Below, in pieces: positions 1 through 12,800 of a stretch of DNA of 33,854 nucleotides. A program made the position numbers and the translations under genes. The stretch comes from Liolophura sinensis (Eukaryota; Mollusca; Polyplacophora; Chitonida; Chitonidae): positions 16,469,850-16,503,703 of the forward strand of contig NC_088304.1 of the NCBI RefSeq assembly GCF_032854445.1. Direction: 5' to 3'. The notes under the pieces are model-generated. The model saw nothing but the letters and a program-made list of their open reading frames with translations, was not told where the DNA came from and searched no databases. Numbering within the stretch: position 1 is the first letter of the stretch; each line of letters opens with the position of its first letter.

Positions 1-86
1 ATAAATCTTCAAACATTTCTAGATTCCATTCTTATTTGTTTTTTAACATGTAATAATTCATGTTAGCTCTGATATTTGATTTCCAG

Positions 87-154
87 TAAATACTATGAGC
101 CAGATGCCCTCATTGCTGATCCAGTTGATGGACCAATATTTGCTTCCCTGCTGG
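87..154 (+). CDS. SGSM1/SGSM2: SGSM exon 1 of window: post-RUN segment
   Basis: Follows acceptor ttccag at 81-86 and ends at donor gtaaga. It encodes [16 protein letters not shown] and on to ASLL, which lies just C-terminal to the RUN domain in SGSM proteins. It enters with one base finishing a codon and leaves with one base (phase 1). Confidence 0.95.
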
Positions 155-3100
155 GTAAGACACTTACAAGACCCCACTCGCTTTAGCTCATTAAACTTCA
201 AGTGTAATTCGTCTATGTGATACAAAAACACTTTATACATGTCAACATGATCCAGTAAACTCATGCTCTGCTGTACATATGACGTTCAGAGCTTCATAAC
301 CTTACAGGTTCCTTGCTGACCAAGCAATCTAACATCAAGACAACTTTTTAATATGTTGACTGCGTTTCACGTTCATCTTTGATGGTCTGATGTACATACT
401 CCTAGGGCATCATGAACCATGCATATAGGCCCCTTGCTGTCCAAGTAGTCTAATGAGCTATCCTACAAGACCTTGACCAATAATGTTACATGTCTGTATC
501 GAATTTCCAGTAATTGGATTGTGGCTTTGCTCAGGAGATTTGTCGAGTACCTTATATAGGGTTGTGATTGGCACTTGCTCTTTTTTATTACAACCAAATA
601 AGCGACTCTTATGGCTGACAGCTGTCAAAAGTGAAATATTCCCTTGTACAAGTGTAAAATACTTGTTCATGGACAGCCATGCTAACATGTTTAGGGTAAA
701 TGTAGCTGACATATGCATTCTGGCAAAAAACTGCAGACAGACCTGTGGGAGGTGAAATCAGATGAAAAATCAGAGATTAAAGACAAGTACCCTAGAAGGT
801 GTGGAATTTGAGTTCACTCAGCCTGTAGTGAGGGGCTTCAGGAGGGTTAAGGAATGTGGTGACAATTTATTTTGCATAAATTAATTAATTGCTTAAAAAC
901 TTATTATAAAAAAAGAAAGGAGAATTCTTAAACGATCTTGTGATTGCATTCGTGATGTTTCACAATCTTTTGTAAGCAAGTAATTGGGCCACTAAACACA
1001 GTAGAGATATAAAAAAAATGGAGGCTGCCATGTTCGGCTATTGTAGTTGGATGTTGAGGTCTTCATTTCTGGGGGTAAGATTGTATAGCCTTCAATGCTT
1101 TCTGTATATGAACCTCACTCCTTTATGTACTGCCACATATCAGCTAGAAGCTACATGGCACTATGTAACTTTTGTGTCTGTTACATAAAGGTTTAACTTT
1201 TGCTCAGAATTATACCATTTCATTGGCTAACAGACCACAGGATTTAATTATAAATTCGCACTGTGGCTACCGAGAAATTAGTACAACTTTTGCTTGTTTT
1301 CCTATCATTTAGGTCATAACCTGAAAAAATTGGCTACAAGTAAAATTACCAGTATAGCTGATACTGAGAATTTTTTTTTTAATATTTCTTTCCTTTAGTT
1401 GGCCCGTGTGCCCTTGACTACACAAAGATGAAGACAGCTGATCACTTCTGGACCGACCCCCCAGCAGATGAGCTGGTACAGAGGCATCGGATACACAGTG
1501 GTCATACAGGCAATCTCACAGGGCCAGGCTCACCCAAACGACCAGGCCTCCAAGTCTGGGTGAGCTGATGTTCTGCTTCAGGGGGACATAAACCAACCTC
1601 TTCTGTATGCATGTCAAAGACTTCAAATTGAATAAAATTGTTATAAATACTAGTTAAGCCATCATATTATTCATAAAACATTTTCTTATGTATATGCATG
1701 TAACAACAAGAGGGCATTGTGGAAAATTCCTTTTTGTGTGAAAGTCAAAGCTTTTATTGTTCAGAACTAACACCAGGTGTAGGTGAGAAGAAATAAGAGG
1801 TTGTACAGTCCCAACATTAAAGTGTTTTCTATTCTCAACATGGTCACATTCAAAAGCCACCCTCAGATGTAATTTAGACATTGAAAGATTGTATTATAAG
1901 AAGTAAAAAAAAACTTTTCTAGTGGTTAAATTTGCTGAAATTAAACTCTGACTGCATGTTATTGGGTAGTATATTATGATTGATAATTATTTTATATGAA
2001 ATCCAAAAGCCTTGATTCTTTAGTTGCCAAGATTTAATACTATCTATGTATGTGAATAGTCACTATTGATATTGACGGAAAATATTTAGCCCAGGCAGTG
2101 CATTTTCCCAAGGCTAGCCCCAGTACACTGTGGTCAATAATATGCTTCTAATTCTTTGAGATTGCTTATGAAGTCTATAACTGTGGAGCAGGGGCTGCTG
2201 TATACTGTTACATTACTGGATCGGGAATGGATGGTTATTATGTGGGAATTGTGTTTGTTTCTGTGGCAGATGCGTCACCACACTAGCACCAGCAGTGAGG
2301 AGAGTACAAAAGGACAACACCTTTCAGCCAAAGAATATGTCGAGTCACTTCACCAAAATTCCAAAACAACCCTGCTGTATGGAAAAAACAATGTGCAGGT
2401 TCAGCCCGTAAGTCTCATCTTCAAGTTTACCATTCAGTGCTCCAGATTAGCCACTTCATTGCAATATGTCCACAAAGTTCATTCAAGTGTACAGTGAAAT
2501 ATTTTAGTCTAATGTATACCATATTCAAATTATTATTTTTATTTTCGAAGCTACCCCCATTCAGGTATGCAGTTTAATAATGTTTCTCATGGTTTACACT
2601 AAAAGGGCAAGTTGAAGACATTACCGTGTGTATGTCATAACTTCTGTCATCACTTCAGGTATACGTGAAACTGAAATATAATTTCACACTGATTCTTAGA
2701 ATATCAGTAATAATTTCCTGACATTTTTCCAAACTGTATTCAACGAAAATAAAGCTTGGAGATCTGAGATGAGTGTTATGAAGCCCATTGCGGTAGTACT
2801 TGTTTAGCTGCTAAACTTTACTGTCACATCGATATCTGCACAGCTGAAACAACCAGAAATATATCTGGTGGATAAAATGATATGATAGTAGGCCTGCAGT
2901 GTTTTATCATGGTCCATATTGTCCAAACATCTCATCATAAAACAACGCTCATTATTTTCACCTTATTTAACCAGAGGAAGGCCTGTTTCATTTCTTGTAG
3001 AGTTGTCTCTGTTTTTCATCTGCAGGTAAATTTAAAGTTGATGTTTAGCATGTAAATGAATGATAAAATGAAGTATTTAGGTTCAGCGAAATGTTTTATC

Positions 3101-3852
3101 CAAAATACATGTGTAATACTAGATCCGGTGCTTTTGCTGTCTTGCTGAATTCAGAGTTGAATCAGTTGTCTAGTCTCATTGTGTGGATACATACACATAG
3201 TATATGTGCCTTAAAATGGATGCCTGATGTTGCAGAAAGAAGATGTGGAGTCGCTAGCGGGCTACTTATCACTGCACCAATCAGCTGATGGCTTAACCAT
3301 CAAGTGGACGCCCAATCAGCTGATGAATGGCTGTGTAGAAGACAAGGATGAGGAAGTTGACAGGAGGTAACGCCTACATCTTACGCTCCACTTATGCACA
3401 TTGTCACACCTGAGTACACCATGTGTTCCAGCTTTGACTGCTTTCATTCTCTATACAACAACAACAACGAGTGGTGGTGTCTTCTGACAGTTATACAGTT
3501 AATAAGAATTGAACAGTACAGGAATTTAAACTTTGTGTGGTATATGCATATGGTTGAACTTTTCTGTAAATGTGTGAGCTGAAAAAAAAAGAAGAAAAAG
3601 CTCAGTTGTGTTGTTGTTGTATTCCTTTTCGCTTGTTAATTATGTGGCCGTATCAAAATAAAATGTCAAAGGTTTTTGTTTCAGTCACATGTTAAGAGTT
3701 TTTTTTAGATTAGTTACCAACTCTATAATCCTGAAAAGAAACCTATATCATATACTATTATGCACTGAGAAACATCTGACATTTTATTTTAGATATGTGT
3801 GTGAGTGTTGCCCTCTTATTCATAAAATTAAATGTAAAAATCTGTACTCTTC

Positions 3853-3885
<33 letters not shown>

Positions 3886-6800
3886 CGTGTGTGTGTTTCA
3901 TTGATATAGAACTTGTCATAAACTCTGTCCATTGAGACAAATCTAGCCTTTTGTCCTTTGCTTTGTAGAAAATTGTCTTGGTTTGAAGTCATATTATTTT
4001 GAAAGCCAGCTTACTGTTGATAGATTCATTATTTTTGTCTGGTTATTTTCCATGTTTTGTAATTGTTTATATGCAGATCTTCTTTCTCATGTAGCACAGT
4101 AGTCTCACTTTGGCTTCTCGATTCTGATAGCTAGACCAGAACTCTACCAGGTAAATGAAGACCGTGCATCATGGAAGCTTGAAATACCATAACAGTTTAT
4201 AGCCTGTATAGTGACTGCAAAAATAGCAGAGTAACACCCAACTAACCATGAATGTGCTACCTGTATATATGCAGATTAGCTCTGTATATCTAATCATTGC
4301 TTATGATTCGTGTTTGGTTCGTATCTTGGACCCTAAACTGGTCCCCAGACCGAATCTGGAAACATGTAGGAAATATGACTGGAGATTAAAATGTTTTTAT
4401 TTTCAAAAAATTGTGTTTATTTTGTGGGTGTTTCATATGTGCCACTCGGGCTGTTCGGTCAAGTTACAAAAGATTTCGCAAGAAAAAAAGCATGTAAGTA
4501 CGAGTGAGTGAGGTATAGACACCGCTAGCACCATGCCTTCCCCAAGAGCGCTGACTTTGCTCCCATTGCATTATCACGATTCATGGATAACAGCAGTTGT
4601 CTTCCCTGTTTGCTTGGTGGCAGCTTCTTGTATGACTTACAATGTATCTTGGTGACTTGGGGGTCAGAGCTAAGTTACTAAATCTTGTTTCTCCTAATCC
4701 TGGTTATGGACACGGGACCACACAAATTGTAGTCAGACAATTGTGCATTTTCTTAAGCAGCTTTATCTGAAGTCTTAATTTTAGATTTACACAAGCATCT
4801 CTGCTGAGTTGATAATGTTTTTGAAACCAATGTAAATCTTCAACCATTTCAACCCCTTAAGCACTTTTCTCTTCAGAAATTATTCATATAAGTATTATTA
4901 AAATGATGTTAAAACTTATTTGTTTGTGTCATTAAAGATGCAAGCTTCATAAAATTGTCCAACTATTTCTCTAACTCCGGTAGTTCTCTCAGAATGTTTC
5001 AGAATATTCGTTGCAGAGGTGGTTGAAAAGTTTGAAGAATGAGGGTAGTAGAAAGGCTGATTGATTTTTCAAATATTATTTTGGCGAAAGGAAAATTAGT
5101 AGAAAACATACAGCTGTTGGGTTTATAAGAGTAGGGTATTAATTGCCAGACTCACTGGATATATCAAGGGATCCTCTTGATACAAAGATGGTGTGGATAC
5201 ATCGGCATTTTTGCTTTAAACCTACATGTACATGAATGTATCCTTCACTTTAAGATGTTTCGGTAATTGCAGAGATCAGAGGGCAAAAAATTATGTAACA
5301 GAGAAACATTCCTGTATGCACTGTTGAATTGTTTTTCTTTGGTGAAGGTGACATAACAGTAGGGGAGTTTCAAGTTCAACCTCTTTCATCTCTAAAGGTT
5401 AAACAAATCCTAATGTACATGTACCATGTTCCTTGTCAGAAATGTTAAGGAACTTATTTTGGTTACATTTATTCTAAATCTGAAAAAAAGGAACTTGACA
5501 TGGGCATCTGAATAAAGTTATTCAAATTTTGAAGAAAATTAAAGGTTCTGAGCATTTGTGAACTTCAAAAAAATTCCCATTGGAAAGAGGTGCCATCTGT
5601 GCCTCCAGAACATGGTGAAATGGATGATGGGTAAAATAATGTCAACTAAATTTGTCTAACATTTTTAATAGTTCACATCATACACTAGGTTTTATTTGCC
5701 TTTAGTAAAAGAAGAGTTGAATGTCAAAACTCCGCTGTTACAATTATACTGCAGTAGTAGTTGTTTATTTAGCACTTAGATGAATATGTTAATTGAAAAC
5801 AGCATGTTCTTATGCCATTATCTGGTTCAGCATCTGGTTTGTTTGGCAGTGTGTGTTTCTGTTGTCACACTAAAGCATGACTATTCCTTACACCCTTGTA
5901 AAACCTTTGCAGCCTGCGATGAATGTTGTGATGTAAATTATCTATGCAAGGTTTCTTTGTTATATGTCTACTCCAATAAAACCTGAGACCTAAAGCAGGG
6001 TCCAGTTTCACAAGTTCATTGCAGTGTTTTATTTTTGGGAATAATGCTGAATAAGCTAAACTGTCATATTTTATTTTCCCCATGAAGAACTACCATTCAA
6101 ATTTATTGTCTGTTTGCATCCAGCTGCTGGTGATTAAAAACCTGTTTAACAGTCCTTTTGACAAAGTACACTTGTTTCCCTTATGTATACTACATGTAAA
6201 TTACAACATGGCATTTACATGTATGCTAGATTTCTTTGACACAGCTATGCACAACTGTAATCAGCCCTCTCAATTCACAGTTTTGCCTCGGCCCAAAAAA
6301 ATGCTGAGGCAAAACAATAATTCCGCGGCAAAAATAACCTTACCTCGGCAATAATATTTAAGATAAATAATTGCACATAAATTCAGCGTTGACTCTCAAC
6401 TAGTACTGATTTCCTTGGAGGTTTGCGAAACAAATCTGCGGTTTCCTGAATTCAGTGAAAAGTTCTTGGATTAAAAGTCCCGGCAAATTTTGCACACTCT
6501 CAAAACGACAGAACCATTGTCGGCCACTGTCTGATGCAAAGATACTGATGCTAAGATACATATTTGTCCTAAACCTGAAAACAGAACATGTGACTCTTCC
6601 TGTTTGATGCTAAGATACATATTTGTGCTAAATCTGAAAACAGAACATGTGACTCTTCCTGTTTGATGCTAAGATACATATTTGTCCTAGACCTGAAAAC
6701 AGAATGTGTGACTGACCCTGTCTGATGCTAAGATAAACCTGAAAGCAGCCTTTTATGAATTGAAAAACTAAGTTGAACTTAGCATATCAAACTTTTCTTT

Positions 6801-9800
6801 AATATACAAATACTTTGAAAATGCAGGTGATACAGCATTGGTGTGTAACCTCACCAAAGTCTGTTTATAGTGACTGGAGAGTTCAAAGATTTGATTAAGA
6901 ATACAAAGTTTTGCATAGGTCAGAACTGCGGTAATTGCTAGTTATTTAACTTTTCTTTAATATACAAATACTTTGAAAATGCAGGTGATACAGCATTGGT
7001 GTGTAACCTCACCAAAGTCTGTTTATAGTGACTGGAGAGTTCAAAGATTTGATTAAGAATACAAAGTTTTGCATAGGTCAGAACTGCGGTAATTGCTAGT
7101 TATTCTTGGTACATGTAGCTAACTGTAGTTGTATTGTTTCATTTTGCAATGTTCACACAGAGAAAGTTATCATTGACTACTTTTCAATCCCTCTTTAATA
7201 AATGTTATATTTTTTATCCAGCTGATGTATTGATGGCCTTGTGTTTCTCCTGTGTTCTAGCTTATATTGGGACTATGCATTGACGGCCTGCCTGGATGAG
7301 ATCGTCTACATCCACTGTCACCAGCAACGTGAGTACATAAAGCATTAATGGAACAGTCCACTGAAATCATGGGACTTGTGTGCTGAAGTGTGTATATGGG
7401 ACGTGTGTGGAAGTCTGTATATGGGATTTGTTTGCTGAAGTGTGCATTTAGAACTTGTGTGAGAAAGTATGCTTTGGGTCTTCTGTGCCGAAGTCTGCAT
7501 ATGGGATTTATGCACGGAAGTCAGCATGTGGGACTTGCGTGCTGAAGTGTATATTTGGGACCTATAGGGTGAAGTCAGCATGTGGGACTTGTGTGCTGAA
7601 GTGTATATTTGGGACCTATATGGTGAAGTCAGCATTTGGGACTTGTGTACTGAAGTGTATATTTGGGACCTATAGGGTGAAGTCAGCATGTGGGACTTGT
7701 GTGCTGAAGTTTATATTTGGGACCTATAGGGTGAAGTCAGCATTTGGGACTTGTGAATTGAAGTGTATAATTGGGACCTATAGGGTGAAGTCAGCATGTG
7801 GGACTTGTGTGCTGAAGTGATTTCTTTAGAAGTACATGTATGCATGTAAGAATGTGTTCTGTGAAAGAAATTCCCATTTAAGAAAATAAATGCAGTATGT
7901 CATTCTTAATTTAAAAGTATGGGAAATAATTGGCTTTTTTAGTCGTAGGTAACATTCACTATGCTGTGGTGATTTCTTCCGAGGTGTACATGTTTCGGTA
8001 CTGGAAATGTTGGATGGACGCCTGTCCCTTTATTCTTATCTTACATTGTATCTGGATGTGTTCACCATTTGAAAGGAACGTGATGCAAACATGTAAATTT
8101 TAATAAACAGGTAGAATTTAGTATATTATTGTCTGAATGCACTTGAACTTGTATCTACCTGTATGATACCGTATACTGTAGGATTGTCATATGCAGGGTT
8201 TGGGAGACTGGAAGTACAGTATACCCCGATCTTGACCATCAATCCTACACCCATTGTGGTCAGATGGTCCGTGTATCGTACGCCCACTATATACGCCGAC
8301 CCTGGCCGGCCCCTGATCAAACATGCCGTCATCCTCCGCCTACCATGGGCATAGGTTCGGCCTACGGTCTGCGGACAGTCCGTCTATGGTGGCGCCTTGT
8401 ATCATTTTACAACATTCATTCACTTGCTGGAGTTTGATGTAATGACATCAAACGTACACTGTAGGCCTTGTATTATTCGCACAACTTTCTCTAAAAATTT
8501 TGTAGAACTTTATTAGCGATTTTGAACATAACACATTCACTGACGAGGTTGATATTTTCTAAAAGCTAAATATTTTGCTATTCTAGTGTAACAGCAAAAA
8601 TTGGATTGGAATTCCACTTATACATGTAGATTTCTTTTTTACCAAAATTCACCAGTTTTGATATGTACTTTCTTCAGTGTGTTTTCATGATTTATGTATG
8701 GATAAGTAGAGGAATATTGTCAAATATGCAATACATTTTATAGCTTTATTTTATGCAAGATTTATGTATATCTTGACGCGTACACTAAGGCAACATATGA
8801 TTACACTTGTCTTATAGTAAACACGTTTTTGTGCTTATAAAGGTTAATAAACAATAGGATTGACAATTGTGAAATTGGAGATGCAATTTGGTGGCTCGAG
8901 GTTGAAGGGAAAAATATTAACATGCTGATCTTTATATGTGTCAGCAGTCCGTATTTTATAAATTGTAGGCCTTGGGTCATGTACCGATTTGATATTACGG
9001 GCACATTTTCAATAGAGGTAATCCTCCGATAGCACTGCTGGTAGAGCGTCCGCTTCGGGAACGATAGATCCAGGGTCAGTCCTGGGTCGAGTCACACCTA
9101 AGTCTTTAAAAGAGGAAGTTGTAACTTCCTGGCTTGGCATTCAGCATTAAGGGGATAGTGATACCTGTATCAATATAATGGTTCAGACGGGGTGGCTTAC
9201 TTGCCTTCGGTTAGGTGTCTCGGTGAAGCAGCACTAAATAAAAGAGCGGTGGAAATCCGTCCTGCAACAAGGAGGCACATATACTGTATATGGGTATATA
9301 CATACCAGATGCGTTTTGTAAATACAGCATTCAACATTCTTTTTTTACATGCATATTGGACTCTTAGCTTTTCTAAGATACGTGTATCTCTCTCTTTCCT
9401 TCGAAAGCGGACTGTGGCGGGACGATCGTGCTGGTTGGTCAGGATGGTGTACAGCGCCCCCCTATCCACTTCCCCAAGGGAGGTCACCTGCTGGCGTTTC
9501 TGTCCTGTCTGGAGAATGGGCTCCTCCCCCATGGTCAGTTAGATCCGCCCCTCTGGTCTCAACGAGGTAAAGGTAGAGATCGTTTGCTTAATGGTCTGTT
9601 CTCCCCTCTGCTCACATTACCTCAGTATCACTTCAGGTCACAGTTCTCAATATGTCTGTCAGTCCTGCTTGTAAAACCAGCACAAGCTATTTTGTCATTT
9701 CCTTACTTTGGTGTCTACCAAAGTCAGGAAAAGTCAATGCATTTATGTATCAAAAGAGATTTAAATGTATCTTTATCTCCAACAAAAATTCACCAACCAT

Positions 9801-12800
9801 CATTTGTTGAAATTAAAATTTAGATTTTTCATGTAAAATTAATATAACAGTAGTCTGTGGAAAAGCTGTAAACAATACAGAAGCTATTAGATTTGAGATA
9901 GAGATTTTTCAGTTGGTATGAAACTAAATTTCTTGTGTACAAGTGTTTGTATGATGTGGAACCTTTATTCTCATGCACATGTTGAGAGTACTACGGAGGG
10001 GATTAGTTGTCACCCCTCACTGCCTGTCTTCCTTTGCACAAACAGTGTGTCACACTTTTCAGTTCGTCTGTGTTTCTATGTTAAGATAAGTAACTGATAC
10101 CTACATCTGCATTTATAAGTCTGGACTGATGTACTTTTCCGAATTTTGATGTTTTGCTTTTAAAGCCCCATACACATATTTTCAACTTGTTCAAGAAAAT
10201 CAGTTGAAAATAATAATATTTGTGTGAAAATAAAAGTACCAGACCTTTCCATTTGTCTCTTCAAATTTTACATCCGCTTTCAAACATAGACACTGTCAGA
10301 GCAGTTTGTGGTTGTATGGGAAGAATTTTGGCTTCCAAACAGTATGACACTCAAGGTGAGGGGAAAATCTTTGGTGACAAGGAATTTGTGGATTCTCCGG
10401 CCATCACTGTTTCGGGATCGTTGATGACAGCAATCAATCAATCAATCAATCGACGATGCTTATGCGGCCAAGTGTACAGTGTATCATTTGATGAAGACCA
10501 CTTGTCTTTTCACAAGTATGAGAAAGTTCGTCAGTGACTAGCCAAAATCATTGGTTTACCCTTGGGCACTATTGCATGAGTGAACAATTCTTCTGTATGG
10601 TGTTAAACAACAGTCAAATAATAAAATGAAAATTGTTTGGAAGCCTGCAGAGATTTGAGTTATCATAGGTTGTCTCCTTTTTTGTAGGTAAGGTGTTTCC
10701 GAAGCTGAAACGTAAAGCAAGCAGTAAGCAGATGCTTAGCGAGACTGAGGATGAAGCCACTGACTACGTCTTCAGGGTTGTGCAGACCTTCAAACCAGAG
10801 AAAATGCGTAAGTGCTACCTCACTGCTGGTATTTCCTCTTATCACCAATCAAGCCAGTTGGGGAGTTCTGAAACCAAGCTCTTTTGTCGCTTAAATGAAC
10901 AAAAGGCTTACTCTATCATATGACATGTTGAAAATGTTAAGCAGCTTTTGTTGACATTAATTCTGTGGTCTTCTGACATGCCGAGTTCCAGAAGTACAAA
11001 TGGCACCTCTTTCCTTCGTGCCCAGATCCTCAGTTTTATACATCATCGTCTATTTTAAGTTTTCTCAGAAGCCGAGTTGCCTAACATTTCTCACAGGTCT
11101 CATGGGACTTCCTACCTTAGCATTAAAACCTCAAACTTCATACTCTGCAATTGTATCAGCTGGGACTTAGTTGCATAAAACTTAAACCCATTATGGATAA
11201 CGATACAAGCAGAATTATGTCTTCATTTTCACCTGTCAATCGGATCACCAAAATGCTTTTTTAGGGAAAAAATTATACAGCCATAAAATAATGGAAAAAA
11301 AAAAATAAAATTATGATCTTCAGCCTGGTTTATATATGCATCGACCTACATTATTCAGTAGGATTTTTAAACAGTAAAAATAATGTGAAAAATGTTTCAA
11401 AAATTTGTCTCAATTTGCCTTTGTGGAATTTCTTGGGAGGAGACAAAAATAGAAAAAAGTAATTTTAAGCATTTCTGGACTCTGCTTTTCAATTGAGTAG
11501 ACTTATTTAATGATTTATTTCTTTGATCGGTGTTTTATGCTGTACTCATGACTATTTTACCTATACCGAAAACCCGCGACAATCTGCAGGTTACTGGAAC
11601 CATTCAGTTCACACAGTATATTTTATCATTTATTTTAAGTGCAGTTTTTCAGTACTTTTGGGAAATTCAATAAGTATGTTAAAATTTTTGTTTTCAGCTC
11701 CAGAAATGATGGACCCCAAAGCAAAAATAAAGTCAGAGTTTTCTTGGCCAGTACGTGAAATTCGCACTCGCAGTCCCCTCACCCATTCCACAGTGCAGTC
11801 GTATGCCAAGGACCAGCAGGAAATGAACAACACTTGTCTGTCAAAGTCTAGTAACCACAGGTCAGTACCTCTCCATACTTCAAATGACCAATGAGACAGC
11901 TGCTAATTTATACGTAGTATTTATATTAAATCATGCTTTCGAAAGCATCTCCATCTAGAATACACCTTGTTTTAATAGCTTGGTGGATTTAGGTATTGTA
12001 TCACATAAGTTTCTTCATGTTACATACCTAAAGCCTCTTCAGACATAGCATTCTTTCATCTGTAAAATGATTTCAGAGAGCTTACTTAAAAGTCTGATAA
12101 ATGCAACCTCTATTCACACCATGTATGATCACATGTATTACAGATATGTTTTTTCCAGGATGTCCGCATTGTGATTCAGGTGTGTTGTAATGTATATGTA
12201 TGTGTATGTTGCATAGTATTTTCATCATGCTGTATGAACATGTTCTGACAATGCTGTTTTTGTACAGCCACACACATATTTCATTGGTATTCGTTGATAT
12301 TCTGATTGTAGAGCAGCTGCTGAAGAAAGGTCCTGTGAACACAATACATTTTAAGTCAAGGCTCTGTTGGTATATCCCAGTAGCTTGCCCATAGCCTGCC
12401 TGTGGTTTGCCTGTAGCGTGTCTGTCAGTATCTCTGCCTTGTGGAATGTCTACAGCTGGCCACCATAAGCACACATCAAAGTACTCAAATCCATACACAT
12501 AGCAGATGAAACACCTGCATGTGTATTATAAAATATCTTCTGAAAGTGTGGTAAAAGCCTACCTCAGGAAAGCTTTTAGTGCAGTGGTAATTAAGCTGCT
12601 GTTTTCTGTGCCCATTACTTGACATAATGAACGATTTCAAATGTTACATGCTTTCAATCCTCATGCCTTTCTCAAGTGTAACATTTGAGAAATTGTTGTG
12701 GATATGCCCTGACATGTTCATCATTATCATTGAACCCATATAAGACGATTCCTTTGCAGCACTATATAAAAAATTGATGTAGTTTTTGCCATTGTTTATG

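Larger units (their letters stand above)
3367..7260. other. Large intron, 3.9 kb, repeat-bearing
   Basis: Contains a TA/TG microsatellite, a foldback, a 59 bp tandem array and a 158 bp tandem duplication, listed separately. The rest is AT-rich with scattered short open frames (4248-4511, 5780-6083, 6082-6354) that show no domain. An AATAAA lies near 5974 in sense, without other support for a transcript end. Confidence 0.7.
7329..9407. other. Intron, 2.1 kb, repeat-bearing
   Basis: Holds the 27/54 bp minisatellite, a CpG-dense block and a sense SINE, listed separately. The remaining sequence (about 7850-8160 and 8400-9020) is AT-rich with no gene seen. Confidence 0.7.

Noticed and set aside
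6281-6350. MITE
   Set aside because: A clear hairpin exists but there are no terminal repeats or target-site duplication, so I list only the foldback.
7345-7820. Repetitive Cys-rich (plus) and Tyr/Ser-rich (minus) open frames resembling structural repeats
   Set aside because: Both strands of one 27/54 bp minisatellite are open simultaneously. There are no splice signals, and the region lies in an intron.
9023-9100. tRNA gene
   Set aside because: The A- and B-box-like motifs belong to a SINE head. No acceptor stem pairing is visible and the SINE body follows directly. The same applies at 32253 and 30495 in reverse.
9192-9823. Long open frames in several frames around exon 6
   Set aside because: Only the 9408-9566 segment in the exon 5-compatible frame matches SGSM. 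The others are shadows or SINE sequence.
10220-10537. 105-residue open frame in the intron
   Set aside because: It crosses a CAAT microsatellite, has no domain, and lies between two phase-matched SGSM exons.
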